Origin: Oscillospiraceae bacterium | Lineage (GTDB): Bacteria > Bacillota > Clostridia > Oscillospirales > Oscillospiraceae | Length of the DNA: 42,108 nt | Direction of reading: 5' to 3' | NCBI GenBank assembly: GCA_009787995.1 | Contig: WQSH01000011.1 | Coordinates: forward strand, 1-42,108 | Part shown: positions 1 to 8,295 of the stretch, piece after piece | Position numbering within the stretch: position 1 is the stretch's first letter | Layout of the letters: every line of letters starts with the position of its first letter | Notes under the pieces: model-generated | Told to the model about the DNA's origin: nothing | The model's database searches: none | What the model saw: only the letters and a program-made list of their open reading frames with translations | Translations under genes and position numbers: made by a program

Positions 1-891
1 TTCAACTTGCTATTAAAGAGTATTGATATAGCCCTGTGGGATATGGTCGTAGACCCGAACGATCCCGTAGCCGGCAATAACGATTTTTGGTGGTCGCAGG
101 AGTTTAGGCATATGCTTGGCTTTAATAACGAGCGGGACTTCCCGAACGTTACGTCAAGCTGGAGCGACAGGCTGCACCCAGATGACAAGGACAGGACACT
201 GCAGGCCTTTGCCGCGCATCTCAACGACTACTCCGGCCAGACACCCTATAATGTCATATATCGGCTTAAGCACAGAAATGGCAATTACCTTGTAATGAGA
301 GCGGACGGCTCCACGCTGCGCAAGCCAAATGGGGTGCCTATCCGGGTGGTCGGCTCTGTGGAGGATATAACAAACGAGCTTAATAAGGACGAGATAAACA
401 AGTTCTTTGAGGATTTTACCGTAGAGGTCAGCGAGGTGACAAAAAACATAGCGAAAATCCAATCGGCCTCCGAGTCGCTCAAGGCCGCCCAAGAGCAGAG
501 CCTCAAGACATCCATGCAAGCCGAAAAGAACGCTTCCGAGACTCATGCCATAATTAACGCCATCCAAGCCATCGCATTCCAGACCAATATTTTGGCCTTG
601 AATGCGTCCGTGGAGGCTGCACGTGCCGGACAGCACGGCAAGGGGTTCTCCGTTGTTGCCGAAGAAGTACGCAACTTGGCCAGCAAAAGTGCGGAGTCTG
701 CGTCTCAGATTGAGGCAAAGCTCACTGCAATCCAGGATTCTTCGGCGCTCATTTCCTCCGACATAAAAGAGACGACCAACTATGTGGATATGCAGGCGCA
801 AATCGCCGTGGAGATGAAGGTGACGGTGGACAGGCTTGTCCAGACATATGGGGAACTCACCTCAATGATTGAGCGCACCACCGGCAAATAA
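1..891 (+). CDS. Methyl-accepting chemotaxis protein, PAS sensor, 5'-truncated by window edge
   Basis: This is the C-terminal part of a cytoplasmic chemoreceptor or related signalling protein; the frame is open to the first base, so the true start lies outside the window. Residues about 10-125 form a PAS_3-type fold, with [20 protein letters not shown], a YRLKHRNG stretch and the terminal GSVEDIT. They are followed by a helical stretch and the conserved MCP hairpin tip ([19 protein letters not shown], then [13 protein letters not shown]). No transmembrane segment is visible in the part seen, so it may be a soluble receptor. The signalling domain is short after the tip, which is common in PAS-MCP proteins of Clostridia. 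The family normally controls CheA kinase activity; which ligand the PAS domain senses cannot be read from sequence. Confidence 0.9.
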   Translation, partial: FNLLLKSIDIALWDMVVDPNDPVAGNNDFWWSQEFRHMLGFNNERDFPNVTSSWSDRLHPDDKDRTLQAFAAHLNDYSGQTPYNVIYRLKHRNGNYLVMRADGSTLRKPNGVPIRVVGSVEDITNELNKDEINKFFEDFTVEVSEVTKNIAKIQSASESLKAAQEQSLKTSMQAEKNASETHAIINAIQAIAFQTNILALNASVEAARAGQHGKGFSVVAEEVRNLASKSAESASQIEAKLTAIQDSSALISSDIKETTNYVDMQAQIAVEMKVTVDRLVQTYGELTSMIERTTGK

Positions 892-895
892 AGTG

Positions 896-924
896 TTGAC
901 AAATTATGTTTTGTCTGATAACCT
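896..924 (+). promoter_or_regulatory. Possible sigma-A promoter for the structured RNA region
   Basis: TTGACA at 896-901 is a perfect -35 box. Seventeen bases later comes TAACCT, a weak -10. It lies just after the chemoreceptor stop codon and would launch the structured RNA ending at the terminator near 1187. The -10 match is poor, so this is tentative. Confidence 0.3.
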
Positions 925-984
925 TGTTAGCGGTGCTAGAATGATTTCCAAGACATAATGAAAATAAGCACTGTAAAATTTAAT

Positions 985-1192
985 AGTTTCCGTGCCTTGC
1001 AGCCTAATGGGTTATCCGATGGATGCTTGGCCTGAGCCTTGAGCTCACGGGGTTGAAGTTAGAAATGACTCAGCCTTCATGTTTGAGAAGGAACAGCTTT
1101 TAGGGCGCCAAAGTTGCGTTGCGCTCAACTGCACTTGGTTGTATTTCGGCAGTTCGTTTTGTTTATCTCAAAACGGACTGCCGTTTTACATA
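985..1192 (+). ncRNA. Unassigned structured RNA candidate ending in an intrinsic terminator
   Basis: No protein-length frame occupies this stretch. CTGAG (1032-1036) can pair with CTCAG (1069-1073), while TGAAG (1054-1058) can pair with CTTCA (1075-1079); these pairings cross, so a pseudoknot is possible. A further hairpin forms around 1107-1142 (CCAA-AGTTG against CAACT-gca-CTTGG). A strong terminator closes the region. It could be a riboswitch-like leader of the downstream metal operon, a stand-alone small RNA, or the residue of a transposon end. I could not match it to a known RNA class. Confidence 0.4.
1147..1192 (+). terminator. Rho-independent terminator
   Basis: CGGCAGTTCGTTTTG (1147-1161) pairs with CAAAACGGACTGCCG (1169-1183) through 15 positions with one G-U pair and a 7-base loop. 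It is followed by TTTT and a T-rich tract. It lies about 205 bases before the first gene of the next operon, so it can end the preceding RNA or act as an attenuator. Confidence 0.8.
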
Positions 1193-1203
1193 TTTTTACA
1201 GCC

Positions 1204-1378
1204 GTGGCAGGACTTCGCATACACCCTGCCACACCCTCCATAAAATGGCCGGGCTCGCGACACGGCCCGGCCAGCCTCTAAAATGATTATGCGGCCTGTG
1301 CCTTGACTGCCAAGAATGCCATTTCCCCAACTGCGCATTTGGGAAGGGATTTGAGCATATGGGCTTTGCAACCCGAAA
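1204..1378 (+). promoter_or_regulatory. Hairpin-rich leader before the metal operon
   Basis: Four hairpins follow each other: GTGGCAGG/CCTGCCAC (1204-1211 with 1225-1232), GGCCGGGC/GCCCGGCC (1247-1254 with 1265-1272), TTCCCCAA/TTGGGAA (1323-1345) and a small GGG/CCC pair close to the ribosome binding site. The first two stems are perfect 8-bp pairs. This is what a regulated 5' leader would look like, but no named riboswitch consensus is recognisable, and a promoter inside it is not obvious. Confidence 0.35.
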
Positions 1379-1395
1379 AAAGGAGTATGAGTATT

Positions 1396-1959
1396 ATGCA
1401 TGTTTTTCTTACAGGAGACATCAGCGTCGGCAAAACGACAATCATAAATAAGTTCATATCATACACCGGCCTGTCCGCAGACGGATTTGCCACGTATTGG
1501 GTGACTGACTACGGCAGCTTCCGAAGCCTCTATCTTTCCCCATATAGCCCCTATGATTCAGAGCCACAATACGATGAAAGATACCTCATCGCACGAGATA
1601 GCAAACGCCAACCTTTGTTTTCGGCCGATATGGTGAGCGTTTTTGACGTACACGGGAGCAAGATACTGAACAATTCCGGCAAGCATGACATTATTGTAAT
1701 GGACGAGCTTGGTTTTTTGGAGACGGCATCGGTCATTTTTCAGCGAGCTGTAATGCGGCATATTTCCGCCGACATTCCGATATTGGGCGTGATTAAACCC
1801 AAGCAAACTGAGTTTCTCAATACAGTACGCACCCACCCCAACGTGGAGGTATGCGAAGTGACCGCAGAAAACAGGGAAGATGTGTTGGCGTGGCTGCCGA
1901 AGCGGATATGGAGGCAAGCCGGAATGATTCCGGTATTTTCACAATGTGGGGAGAAATAG
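1396..1959 (+). CDS. THEP1-like nucleoside-triphosphatase
   Basis: A 187-residue P-loop protein. The Walker A motif GDISVGKTT sits at the very N-terminus (residues about 7-15), and a Walker B-like strand IIVMDELGFLE is near residue 100. This layout matches the NTPase_1/THEP1 family, which hydrolyses NTPs and is often found beside molybdenum, tungsten or other metal genes. The frame extends further upstream, but AGGAG at 1381-1385 sits 10 bases before the ATG at 1396 and places the P-loop correctly, so this start was chosen. It is the first gene of a nine-gene plus-strand operon, 3 bases from the next. The physiological substrate is unknown. Confidence 0.75.
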   Translation: MHVFLTGDISVGKTTIINKFISYTGLSADGFATYWVTDYGSFRSLYLSPYSPYDSEPQYDERYLIARDSKRQPLFSADMVSVFDVHGSKILNNSGKHDIIVMDELGFLETASVIFQRAVMRHISADIPILGVIKPKQTEFLNTVRTHPNVEVCEVTAENREDVLAWLPKRIWRQAGMIPVFSQCGEK

Positions 1960-1962
1960 AGT

Positions 1963-2511
1963 ATGAGAACATTTCAGGAAGATTTGCAGGAGGCTGTCGC
2001 ATACCACGGACATCTATGTTCCGGGCAGATTATTGGTGTGCGGATGGCAAGGCTGGCACTGAAAATGCTTGCTATCGACGACCCAAAGAAGTTCAAAGAC
2101 CTTATAGTATACGTTGAATGCGACCGGTGCTTGACCGATGCTATAGGTACGGTGACAGGATGCAAGCTCGGACGGCGCAGCCTAAAATGGATGGATTACG
2201 GAAAATCGGCGGCATCGTTTCTAAACTTAAAATCCGGCAAAGCAATCCGCATATTCACTAAAATGCGGATGCGCCCGCCGGAGGGTGCGGATTTGATAGA
2301 ATTTTTTGAAAGCTTCGCAGATGACGACATGTTTAGCGTTAAGAGCGTAAAGATTAATTACTGCCCCGAAGATTTACCGGGCAAGCCGCTTGCTGTGATG
2401 GTTTGTCCTGAATGCGATGAAGAAATTCTTGATGGACGGCAGATTTCCCATAATGGTACCGAGATGTGCAAAGCCTGTGCAAACGGGGCTTACTATGAAT
2501 TGGAGGATTAG
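1963..2511 (+). CDS. FmdE-family protein with C-terminal zinc ribbon
   Basis: A 182-residue protein of the FmdE family, named from the molybdenum formylmethanofuran dehydrogenase operon of methanogens; the family's role is thought to involve metal handling. The N-terminal motif HGHLCSGQ (residues ~18-25) and ECDRCLTDA (~50-58) are the family's metal-ligand signatures. Residues ~147-175 carry CPECDE and CKAC, a zinc-ribbon pair. GGGGAG lies 9 bases before the ATG. In bacteria this family recurs beside FecCD-type importers, as here. A molybdenum or tungsten link is suggested by the family name but is not proven by sequence. Confidence 0.85.
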   Translation: MRTFQEDLQEAVAYHGHLCSGQIIGVRMARLALKMLAIDDPKKFKDLIVYVECDRCLTDAIGTVTGCKLGRRSLKWMDYGKSAASFLNLKSGKAIRIFTKMRMRPPEGADLIEFFESFADDDMFSVKSVKINYCPEDLPGKPLAVMVCPECDEEILDGRQISHNGTEMCKACANGAYYELED

Positions 2512-2515
2512 TTTA

Positions 2516-3394
2516 ATGGGAGATAAGTGGGCAAATTTCGGCACTGAGCTGCCTTACTTTAAGGAGCTGTGGTACAAGCGAGGAACTTCAAGAGGTGTGC
2601 ATACGGCTGAAGTTTGGGAGGAACGTGCCGAAGAGTGGATAGACGAACTGAGCGATGAAAATGGCGGAAAGTCTATGACGGAGCGCGTGAGGTCTATGGC
2701 ATCGTATCTGCGCACACGCGGACTGTTGCAAGGCGGCGACACTGTTGCAGATGTCGGTTGCGGCCCGGGGCTTTTCGTTATGGAGTTTGCTAAAACTGTC
2801 AAGCAGGCTGTGGGAATAGATTTTGCCGAACGCTTTGTGAAATACGGGAACGAGCTTGCCTTAAATAACGGCATTAGTAACGCATCCTTTGAGCGGCATG
2901 ACCTGCTTGAGATAGACGTTGATGCGGCGGGGCTTTCCAAAAAATTCGACCTCGTATTCGCTTCGATTACGCCGGCAGTGACAGGCAAGGAATGTTTGCA
3001 TAAGCTCATGAAAATGAGCCGGGCAATGTGTTGTAACGTATCATTTGTGAATGTCAAAGACAGCCTGCTTGAGCGCATATCCACTGATTTATTTGATGGC
3101 AAAGCGAAGCATAGGCATGACGGCATGGGGTTTTACTCGCTTTTTAACTTTTTATTACTTTCCGGATATTATCCTGAAACATTTTATTGCACAATCGAAA
3201 CAAATGAAAAAGTGATTCCAAGCCGAAGGTTTGCGGAGGACATTGCGTTTAATTTGAGGCTTAATTTGCCGGAAGATATAGAGAAGATCCTGAAATATTT
3301 AGAAAAAAACGGCGAAATGGAACGCCACTGCCTAAATCGCTACGGTTCTATATTATGGGACACACGCATATGTGATGGACATGCGCAATTTTAG
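2516..3394 (+). CDS. SAM-dependent methyltransferase, class I
   Basis: A 292-residue class I methyltransferase. Motif I is VADVGCGPGLF (residues ~79-89) with the acidic motif II strand GIDFAE following. A DLVFASITPAV strand marks motif IV. The frame is open further upstream, but the ATG at 2516 follows the FmdE stop by only 4 bases and has GGAGG about 10 bases ahead, so it is the natural start. The substrate cannot be identified. FmdE-linked importers often carry such a methyltransferase, so modification of a metal-binding small molecule is one possibility. Confidence 0.75.
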   Translation: MGDKWANFGTELPYFKELWYKRGTSRGVHTAEVWEERAEEWIDELSDENGGKSMTERVRSMASYLRTRGLLQGGDTVADVGCGPGLFVMEFAKTVKQAVGIDFAERFVKYGNELALNNGISNASFERHDLLEIDVDAAGLSKKFDLVFASITPAVTGKECLHKLMKMSRAMCCNVSFVNVKDSLLERISTDLFDGKAKHRHDGMGFYSLFNFLLLSGYYPETFYCTIETNEKVIPSRRFAEDIAFNLRLNLPEDIEKILKYLEKNGEMERHCLNRYGSILWDTRICDGHAQF

Positions 3395-3472
3395 TTGACA
3401 TGGGCAATGCGGTAAATCCCGCTAAGTCCGTCAAAATATATTATGCTGAAATATGCAAAGGAGAATGACCGC

Positions 3473-4618
3473 ATGAAAAAGAGAAAACTGTTAGCCTTAT
3501 TCCTTGCCGCGATGATGCTTGTTGCGTTGCTTACAGCCTGCGTGGGGGAAGCGCCGCAAACCGGATTGGGCACACCCGCCGCACAGCCCGGTTCGCAACC
3601 AGCGCAGCCAGCGCCACCACCGAGCCCACCCGCAGAAGATCCGGCAGATGACCCAATGGACGAACCTGAGCCTGAACCTGAGCCGCCCACGGAAAGGTTG
3701 ATTATCGACCAACTGGGACGTGAGGTAGTTGTACCTTATGTCGTCACAAGCATTGCCACGGCACACAATCCCTCACAGAGTATGGCTGCAGCCATTGGCG
3801 GCGTTGATGTGGTCGCAACGGGCAGAGGAGGCAATTCCATTTTCGATTTAATTGCGCCGCACATTGCGGACTTGCCCACCGTTACAGGCGGAGGCGGCGC
3901 CGGGGCTTTCAATTTAGAGGTTCTGGGCGAGCTTTTGCCGGACGTGTTTATATTCCCGTCGGGGCGCTATGATACAACAGTACCATACATGGACATGTTT
4001 GACATCCCGGCTGTGGCAATACACCCGCAATGTGTCGATTCAATTCTGGAAACTGTGGAGATACTGGGCGCTGTTTTTAATCGGCAAGAACATGCCGCTG
4101 CCGTAGCGGAAGCGTTTCAGGGGCATATAAACGTTGTCGCCGAGAGACTTGTAGGCGCTGAACACACTCCCACGGCTGTAGTTTTAGGAAACAGCGTTAG
4201 TAGTGTGCATTCTAATGGTCAGCTACAAGCCGAGATAATTGTCATGGCCGGAGCCGAGAATGTTGCTGCGGATGTAGAGGGCAGGTCGCATGTGGATGTC
4301 GGGCTTGAGCAGATGTTAGCGTGGGATCCGGAGTACATATTCATCACCGCTTGGGGCGGCGCTATATCGGTTGATGAGGTCTTGGCAGAGGAACGGTTCG
4401 CGCATTTACAGGCGATTCAAAACGGCAATGTATTCAGGTTCCCGTCCCCGAACGATTGGTGGGACACGGCGTCAATTTGCAGCGGTCTGGCTGTGATGTG
4501 GGCGGCGCATATCATGCATCCCGACCTCATCTCCGACGAGGAATTGGAAACTGCAGTCCTTGAGTTTTACTACTTGCTATACGGCATGGAGATTTCAAGA
4601 GAATTCTTAGGATTTTAA
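3473..4618 (+). CDS. ABC importer substrate-binding lipoprotein, TroA/BtuF-like
   Basis: A 381-residue secreted lipoprotein. The signal peptide is KKRKLL followed by a hydrophobic core and the lipobox LLTAC; the anchored cysteine is near residue 24. A proline/glutamate-rich linker (residues ~30-72) tethers the binding domain. The domain begins with a typical DQLGREVVVP strand and contains AGAENVAA and the late WDPEYIFIT strand of the iron-siderophore/cobalamin-binding (PF01497) family. The ATG at 3473 has AAGGAG upstream and gives the signal peptide at once; an earlier in-frame ATG would not. Its partners are the permease and ATPase downstream. The ligand is probably a chelated metal or corrinoid, but the sequence does not say which. 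Confidence 0.85.
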   Translation: MKKRKLLALFLAAMMLVALLTACVGEAPQTGLGTPAAQPGSQPAQPAPPPSPPAEDPADDPMDEPEPEPEPPTERLIIDQLGREVVVPYVVTSIATAHNPSQSMAAAIGGVDVVATGRGGNSIFDLIAPHIADLPTVTGGGGAGAFNLEVLGELLPDVFIFPSGRYDTTVPYMDMFDIPAVAIHPQCVDSILETVEILGAVFNRQEHAAAVAEAFQGHINVVAERLVGAEHTPTAVVLGNSVSSVHSNGQLQAEIIVMAGAENVAADVEGRSHVDVGLEQMLAWDPEYIFITAWGGAISVDEVLAEERFAHLQAIQNGNVFRFPSPNDWWDTASICSGLAVMWAAHIMHPDLISDEELETAVLEFYYLLYGMEISREFLGF

Positions 4619-4624
4619 ACAAGC

Positions 4625-4656
4625 TTGTATCCGCCCCTATAAGGGGCGGGATACAA
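4625..4656 (+). promoter_or_regulatory. Intercistronic hairpin between binding protein and permease
   Basis: TTGTATCCGCCCCT (4625-4638) faces AGGGGCGGGATACAA (4642-4656), a 14-bp stem with a 3-base loop and one extra G. It has no T-run, so it is unlikely to terminate fully. Hairpins at this position commonly stabilise the upstream binding-protein mRNA and lower expression of the permease. Confidence 0.7.
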
Positions 4657-4676
4657 TAAACGGGAGAAGTGACACA

Positions 4677-5705
4677 ATGAAGCAAGCGGATAAAAGAAAG
4701 CTGCCCTACCCATTGCTCATGATAATTTTAGCCGGGATTTTGTTTGCGCTTATGTTTGTTGCATTTTTCTTAGGCCAATACCAGCTATCCCCAACTCAAG
4801 TTGTGAATATCTTGTTATCCAGAATATTCCCAATAGAACCCACATGGGGGCCGGTAGCGGAAGTAATTCTATTTCAAATACGCTTGCCGCGGATTGCTGC
4901 AGCTATACTGATTGGAGCGGCTCTGGCCACTGCGGGCGCGACATATCAGGGGATTTTTCGGAATCCTATGGTTTCGCCGGACTTTCTGGGGGTTTCGAGC
5001 GGGGCGAGCATCGGTGCTGCGCTCGCTATAATCTTGAACTTATCGTTTAATATGGTTCAACTATTCGCCTTTGTTTTTGGAATTGTCGCCGTTTTGATTA
5101 CTACATCAATACCAAAAATGTTGCGCAATAGCAGCACTACCATTTTAATCCTGTCAGGCATAGTTGTGTCGGGAATCTTTAGCTCAATAATGTCTATTAT
5201 CAGGTATGTGGCTGACCCGGACACCGCCCTTCCGGCCATTGTTTTTTGGCAGATGGGCAGCCTTTCCGGCGTTAGATATGGTGAAGTTATGGCGGTGTCC
5301 TTACCCATGATAATAAGCCTGATTGCTCTTATTGGCATATCATGGTGGATAAATGTCATGTCTTTGGGAGAGACGCAATCGGCTTTAGTCGGCGTGGATT
5401 TTAAGCTGTACAGGTGCATAGCTATTGTGGCTTCCACGATGTTAGCTGTATTAAGCGTGGCCATCGCAGGTACGATAGGCTGGGTCGGTATAGCCATGCC
5501 TCATCTCAGTAGAATGCTGGTAGGCGTTGATAACAGAAAACTCATACCCGCGTGTTGCTTAACAGGCGCAATATTTATGCTCATCGTGGACACCGTTGCA
5601 AGAAATTTAACAAGGGCGGAAATTCCGCTTGGTGTTCTTACAGGCTTGATTGGCGCACCGTTCTTCATTGCACTTATTTATAAGCAACGGGCGAGGATTG
5701 AATGA
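4677..5705 (+). CDS. ABC importer permease, FecCD/BtuC family
   Basis: A 342-residue polytopic membrane protein with about ten hydrophobic helices. It has the FecCD family signatures LPRIAAAILIGAALATAGATYQGIFRNP near residues 70-105 (split here for length: LPRIAAAILIG, then ATYQGIFRNPM) and GTIGWVGIAMPHLSRMLVG near residue 265-285. The length is normal for the family. A GGGAGAA site precedes the ATG. It would form the transmembrane channel of a type II importer together with the lipoprotein upstream and the ATPase downstream, moving a chelated metal, heme or corrinoid inward. Confidence 0.92.
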   Translation: MKQADKRKLPYPLLMIILAGILFALMFVAFFLGQYQLSPTQVVNILLSRIFPIEPTWGPVAEVILFQIRLPRIAAAILIGAALATAGATYQGIFRNPMVSPDFLGVSSGASIGAALAIILNLSFNMVQLFAFVFGIVAVLITTSIPKMLRNSSTTILILSGIVVSGIFSSIMSIIRYVADPDTALPAIVFWQMGSLSGVRYGEVMAVSLPMIISLIALIGISWWINVMSLGETQSALVGVDFKLYRCIAIVASTMLAVLSVAIAGTIGWVGIAMPHLSRMLVGVDNRKLIPACCLTGAIFMLIVDTVARNLTRAEIPLGVLTGLIGAPFFIALIYKQRARIE

Positions 5706-5729
5706 TATGAAAAAGGAGGGATGGTTTCC

Positions 5730-6530
5730 GTGTTGCTTTCTGTAGACAATATTTCTTTTGGGTATACCCCCGATAAGATGATTTTGAAGAATGTATCCTT
5801 TAGCTTAAATCCGGGGGACGTAATGACTGTGTTAGGGCCTAACGGCGTTGGTAAATCAACACTTTTTGATTGCCTTTGCCGCATAAAAACGCCGCAGTCA
5901 GGCACTACCCATATAGACGGCATACCCATTGAACAATACAGCAAACGCCAACTGGCGTCTGTTGTTACACTGGTTACGCAAAAGGTTCATTCTGTATTTG
6001 ACTTTACCGTGAGGGATTTTGTTGTCATGGGCTGTGCGCCGCGTATTTCTATGTTTGGAAAGCCAAGTGAGGAGGACTATGCGGATGCGGAAGAGGCTAT
6101 GGCTGATATTGGCATAACAGCCTTTTCAAATAGAATATTTACTCAGCTTTCCGGAGGGGAACAGCAACAAGTCACAATTGCGAAAGCTATTGCTCAAAAA
6201 CCAAAAATCATCCTCTTCGATGAACCTACCTCAGCCTTGGATGTTGGAAACCAACAAAAAGTACTGCGTCTTGTCAGAAAAATGGCTGATTCGGGATATG
6301 CCATCATAATGACAACACACAATCCTGAGCACGCCATTCAGCTTGGCGGGATTTGCACCATTATGCACCCCGATGGATACATGGTTTCAGGCCCGCCGGA
6401 AGAAAGCTTAAAAGAGGATCTTTTAACAGATATCTACAAAACCCCGCTGCGAGTACTGGAAATCTCGGAACTAGGCCGTTATGCCTGCCTTGCCCCGAAG
6501 CTGCATCGCCAGGAGGGTTTGTGCGAATGA
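5730..6530 (+). CDS. ABC importer ATP-binding protein, FecE/BtuD family
   Basis: A cytoplasmic ATPase energising the adjacent permease. Walker A is GPNGVGKST, the signature is LSGGEQQQ, Walker B is IILFDEPTSALD and the switch histidine is in TTHNPEH. Two starts are possible. The ATG at 5721 is only one base from AGGAGG (5714-5719), while the GTG at 5730 is 10 bases away, so the GTG was chosen; the difference is three residues. Length (266 residues) is normal for the family. Confidence 0.92.
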   Translation: MLLSVDNISFGYTPDKMILKNVSFSLNPGDVMTVLGPNGVGKSTLFDCLCRIKTPQSGTTHIDGIPIEQYSKRQLASVVTLVTQKVHSVFDFTVRDFVVMGCAPRISMFGKPSEEDYADAEEAMADIGITAFSNRIFTQLSGGEQQQVTIAKAIAQKPKIILFDEPTSALDVGNQQKVLRLVRKMADSGYAIIMTTHNPEHAIQLGGICTIMHPDGYMVSGPPEESLKEDLLTDIYKTPLRVLEISELGRYACLAPKLHRQEGLCE

Positions 6531-6594
6531 TTAGTACACTTTAGTGACGCAAATCCTCCCATGAGCAAAAAATTGTCGGAGAAAAGAGAATGCT

Positions 6595-7296
6595 ATGAAA
6601 ATAATTACCATCGCCGGGCCGCCGTCATCGGGCAAGACGGCAGTTATAACCCATCTTGCCGAGAACCTTGACGGACGGCTCGGTGTAATAAAATTTGATT
6701 GCCTGACGACATTCGACAAGGCGCGGTATGATGAGGCAAAAATCCCTGTCGAAGTCGGGTTTTCAGGAAAGTTCTGCCCTGACCATTTCTTTGTAAGCAA
6801 CGTGGAGGATGGTGTTAAATGGGGCCTTGACAGGAAGCTTGACTATCTTGTGGTTGAAAGTGCGGGCCTGTGCAACAGATGCAGCCCGCACATAGTAGGC
6901 ATAATGAGCGTATGTGTCGTGGACTGCTTATCAGGCGTCCACACGCCGCGGAAGATAGGGCCGATGCTTAAATTTGCTGATGTTGTGGTAGTTACAAAAG
7001 GCGACATCGTATCGCAGGCTGAGCGCGAGATTTTTGCATGGAGCGTTCGGCAGACAAATGGCGAAGCACAGATATTGTTTGTAAACGGCATAACCGGGCA
7101 GGGCGCATTTATGCTTTCAAAGCTTGCATCGGGTGCGCGCAGCGCTGCAACATTAAACGACGCTCGCCTGCGGTTTTCGATGCCTGTAGCCGCATGTTCA
7201 TATTGCACGGGCGAAATCCGCATAGGAGAGTCATACCAGATGGGTATGATGCGGAAGATTGATTTTCACATCGATGACGGAGGCTCCAATGACTGA
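6595..7296 (+). CDS. HypB/CobW-like GTP-binding protein with cysteine pairs
   Basis: A 233-residue P-loop GTPase of the SIMIBI type. GPPSSGKTAV near residues 8-17 is Walker A. VVESAGLC (~85-92) resembles the G3 region of HypB/UreG, and VVTKGD near residue 125 is the G4 base-recognition motif. Cysteines are clustered as FCPDH, CNRCSPH and CSYCTGE, suggesting metal binding. HypB, UreG and CobW proteins use GTP to hand nickel, zinc or cobalt to enzymes, so a metal-insertion chaperone is likely. It overlaps the start of the next gene by 8 bases, indicating coupling. Confidence 0.75.
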   Translation: MKIITIAGPPSSGKTAVITHLAENLDGRLGVIKFDCLTTFDKARYDEAKIPVEVGFSGKFCPDHFFVSNVEDGVKWGLDRKLDYLVVESAGLCNRCSPHIVGIMSVCVVDCLSGVHTPRKIGPMLKFADVVVVTKGDIVSQAEREIFAWSVRQTNGEAQILFVNGITGQGAFMLSKLASGARSAATLNDARLRFSMPVAACSYCTGEIRIGESYQMGMMRKIDFHIDDGGSND

Positions 7297-8293
7297 CATT
7301 TTTTTTGAAACCATCGCATCAAGGACAGTAGGCCAGCTGCTTGCGGAGTATCCAGTCACGCACGACTTTTTTCACAACCTCAACCTCCCGCCCCTGCCTT
7401 CGGATAAAACATTGGACGACGCTATGCTTGTTGTCAGCGAAGACTGGCTTGAAGAGTTTGGGTTAAGACGATTTGAGATACCGGAGCAGCTTGCGTCTTT
7501 CCTGCGGACGATGACCGCCGCTGATGCGATAAGAGATATTTCATCGCTCACAATTATCGGCGGTAGGGATAAGGACGGCAATACGGAAAATGAGCGGCTT
7601 GAGCTAAAGCCCGGCTCAGTTGTGGCAGTGGTTGGCCCGACCGGTTCCGGCAAATCACGTTTGCTCTCTGATATAGAGTGTCTTGCACAGGGCGATACGC
7701 CGACAAAGCGCCGCATACTTATCGACGGTGCGGAAGCCGACGAAGAAATGCGGTTTAGGCTGGAGGGCAAGCTTGTTGCACAGTTATCGCAGAATATGAA
7801 TTTTGTCATGGACGTCTCAGTTGCTGAATTTTTGGAAATGCACTTGAAAAGCCGCTCGCGCAGTGGCGAAGTATCACTTATACACGAATGCTTTGAGTGC
7901 GCAAACAGCCTTGCAGGGGAAAGCTTTACGCTAAATACAAAGGTCACGCAATTATCAGGAGGTCAGTCGCGCGCACTGATGATTGCAGACTGTGCGTATA
8001 TCTCCCTTTCGCCCATCGTCTTGATTGACGAGATAGAAAATGCGGGTGTAGACCGCCACAAAGCGCTTGATATTCTTATAAAGCGTGAAAAGGTGGTGCT
8101 TATCTCAACCCACGACCCCTTGCTTGCCCTCAGCGCAGATATGCGAGTCATCATCCAAAACGGCGGTATTTTCAAAATACATAAAACATCACAACAAGAA
8201 AAAGAAAGCTTGCGCAAACTTGAAAAAATAGATCAGCTGCTAGGAAGCGCCAGGACGAGGCTCCGTGCAGGTCAGCGATTGGAGGATTATTGA
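7289..8293 (+). CDS. ABC-type ATPase with ScdA_N/DUF1858-like N-terminus
   Basis: A 334-residue protein with an unusual layout. Residues ~12-45 (TVGQLLAEYP ... KTLDDAM) resemble the ScdA_N/DUF1858 helical domain but lack its cysteines. The rest is an ABC ATPase: Walker A VGPTGSGKS (~113), signature LSGGQ (~225), Walker B VLIDEIENAG, with the usual DEPT replaced by DEIENA, and switch STHD. A charged helical tail follows. ATG at 7289 was chosen because ACGGAGG lies just before it. With a separate FecE-like ATPase already present, this one probably acts on the partner GTPase or a metalloprotein rather than on the permease; that is inference. Confidence 0.65.
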   Translation: MTDIFFETIASRTVGQLLAEYPVTHDFFHNLNLPPLPSDKTLDDAMLVVSEDWLEEFGLRRFEIPEQLASFLRTMTAADAIRDISSLTIIGGRDKDGNTENERLELKPGSVVAVVGPTGSGKSRLLSDIECLAQGDTPTKRRILIDGAEADEEMRFRLEGKLVAQLSQNMNFVMDVSVAEFLEMHLKSRSRSGEVSLIHECFECANSLAGESFTLNTKVTQLSGGQSRALMIADCAYISLSPIVLIDEIENAGVDRHKALDILIKREKVVLISTHDPLLALSADMRVIIQNGGIFKIHKTSQQEKESLRKLEKIDQLLGSARTRLRAGQRLEDY

Positions 8294-8295
8294 TT

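Noticed and set aside
985-1192. Cobalamin, NiCo or Moco riboswitch for the metal operon.
   Set aside because: No B12-box-like or other recalled consensus could be found, so no class was assigned.
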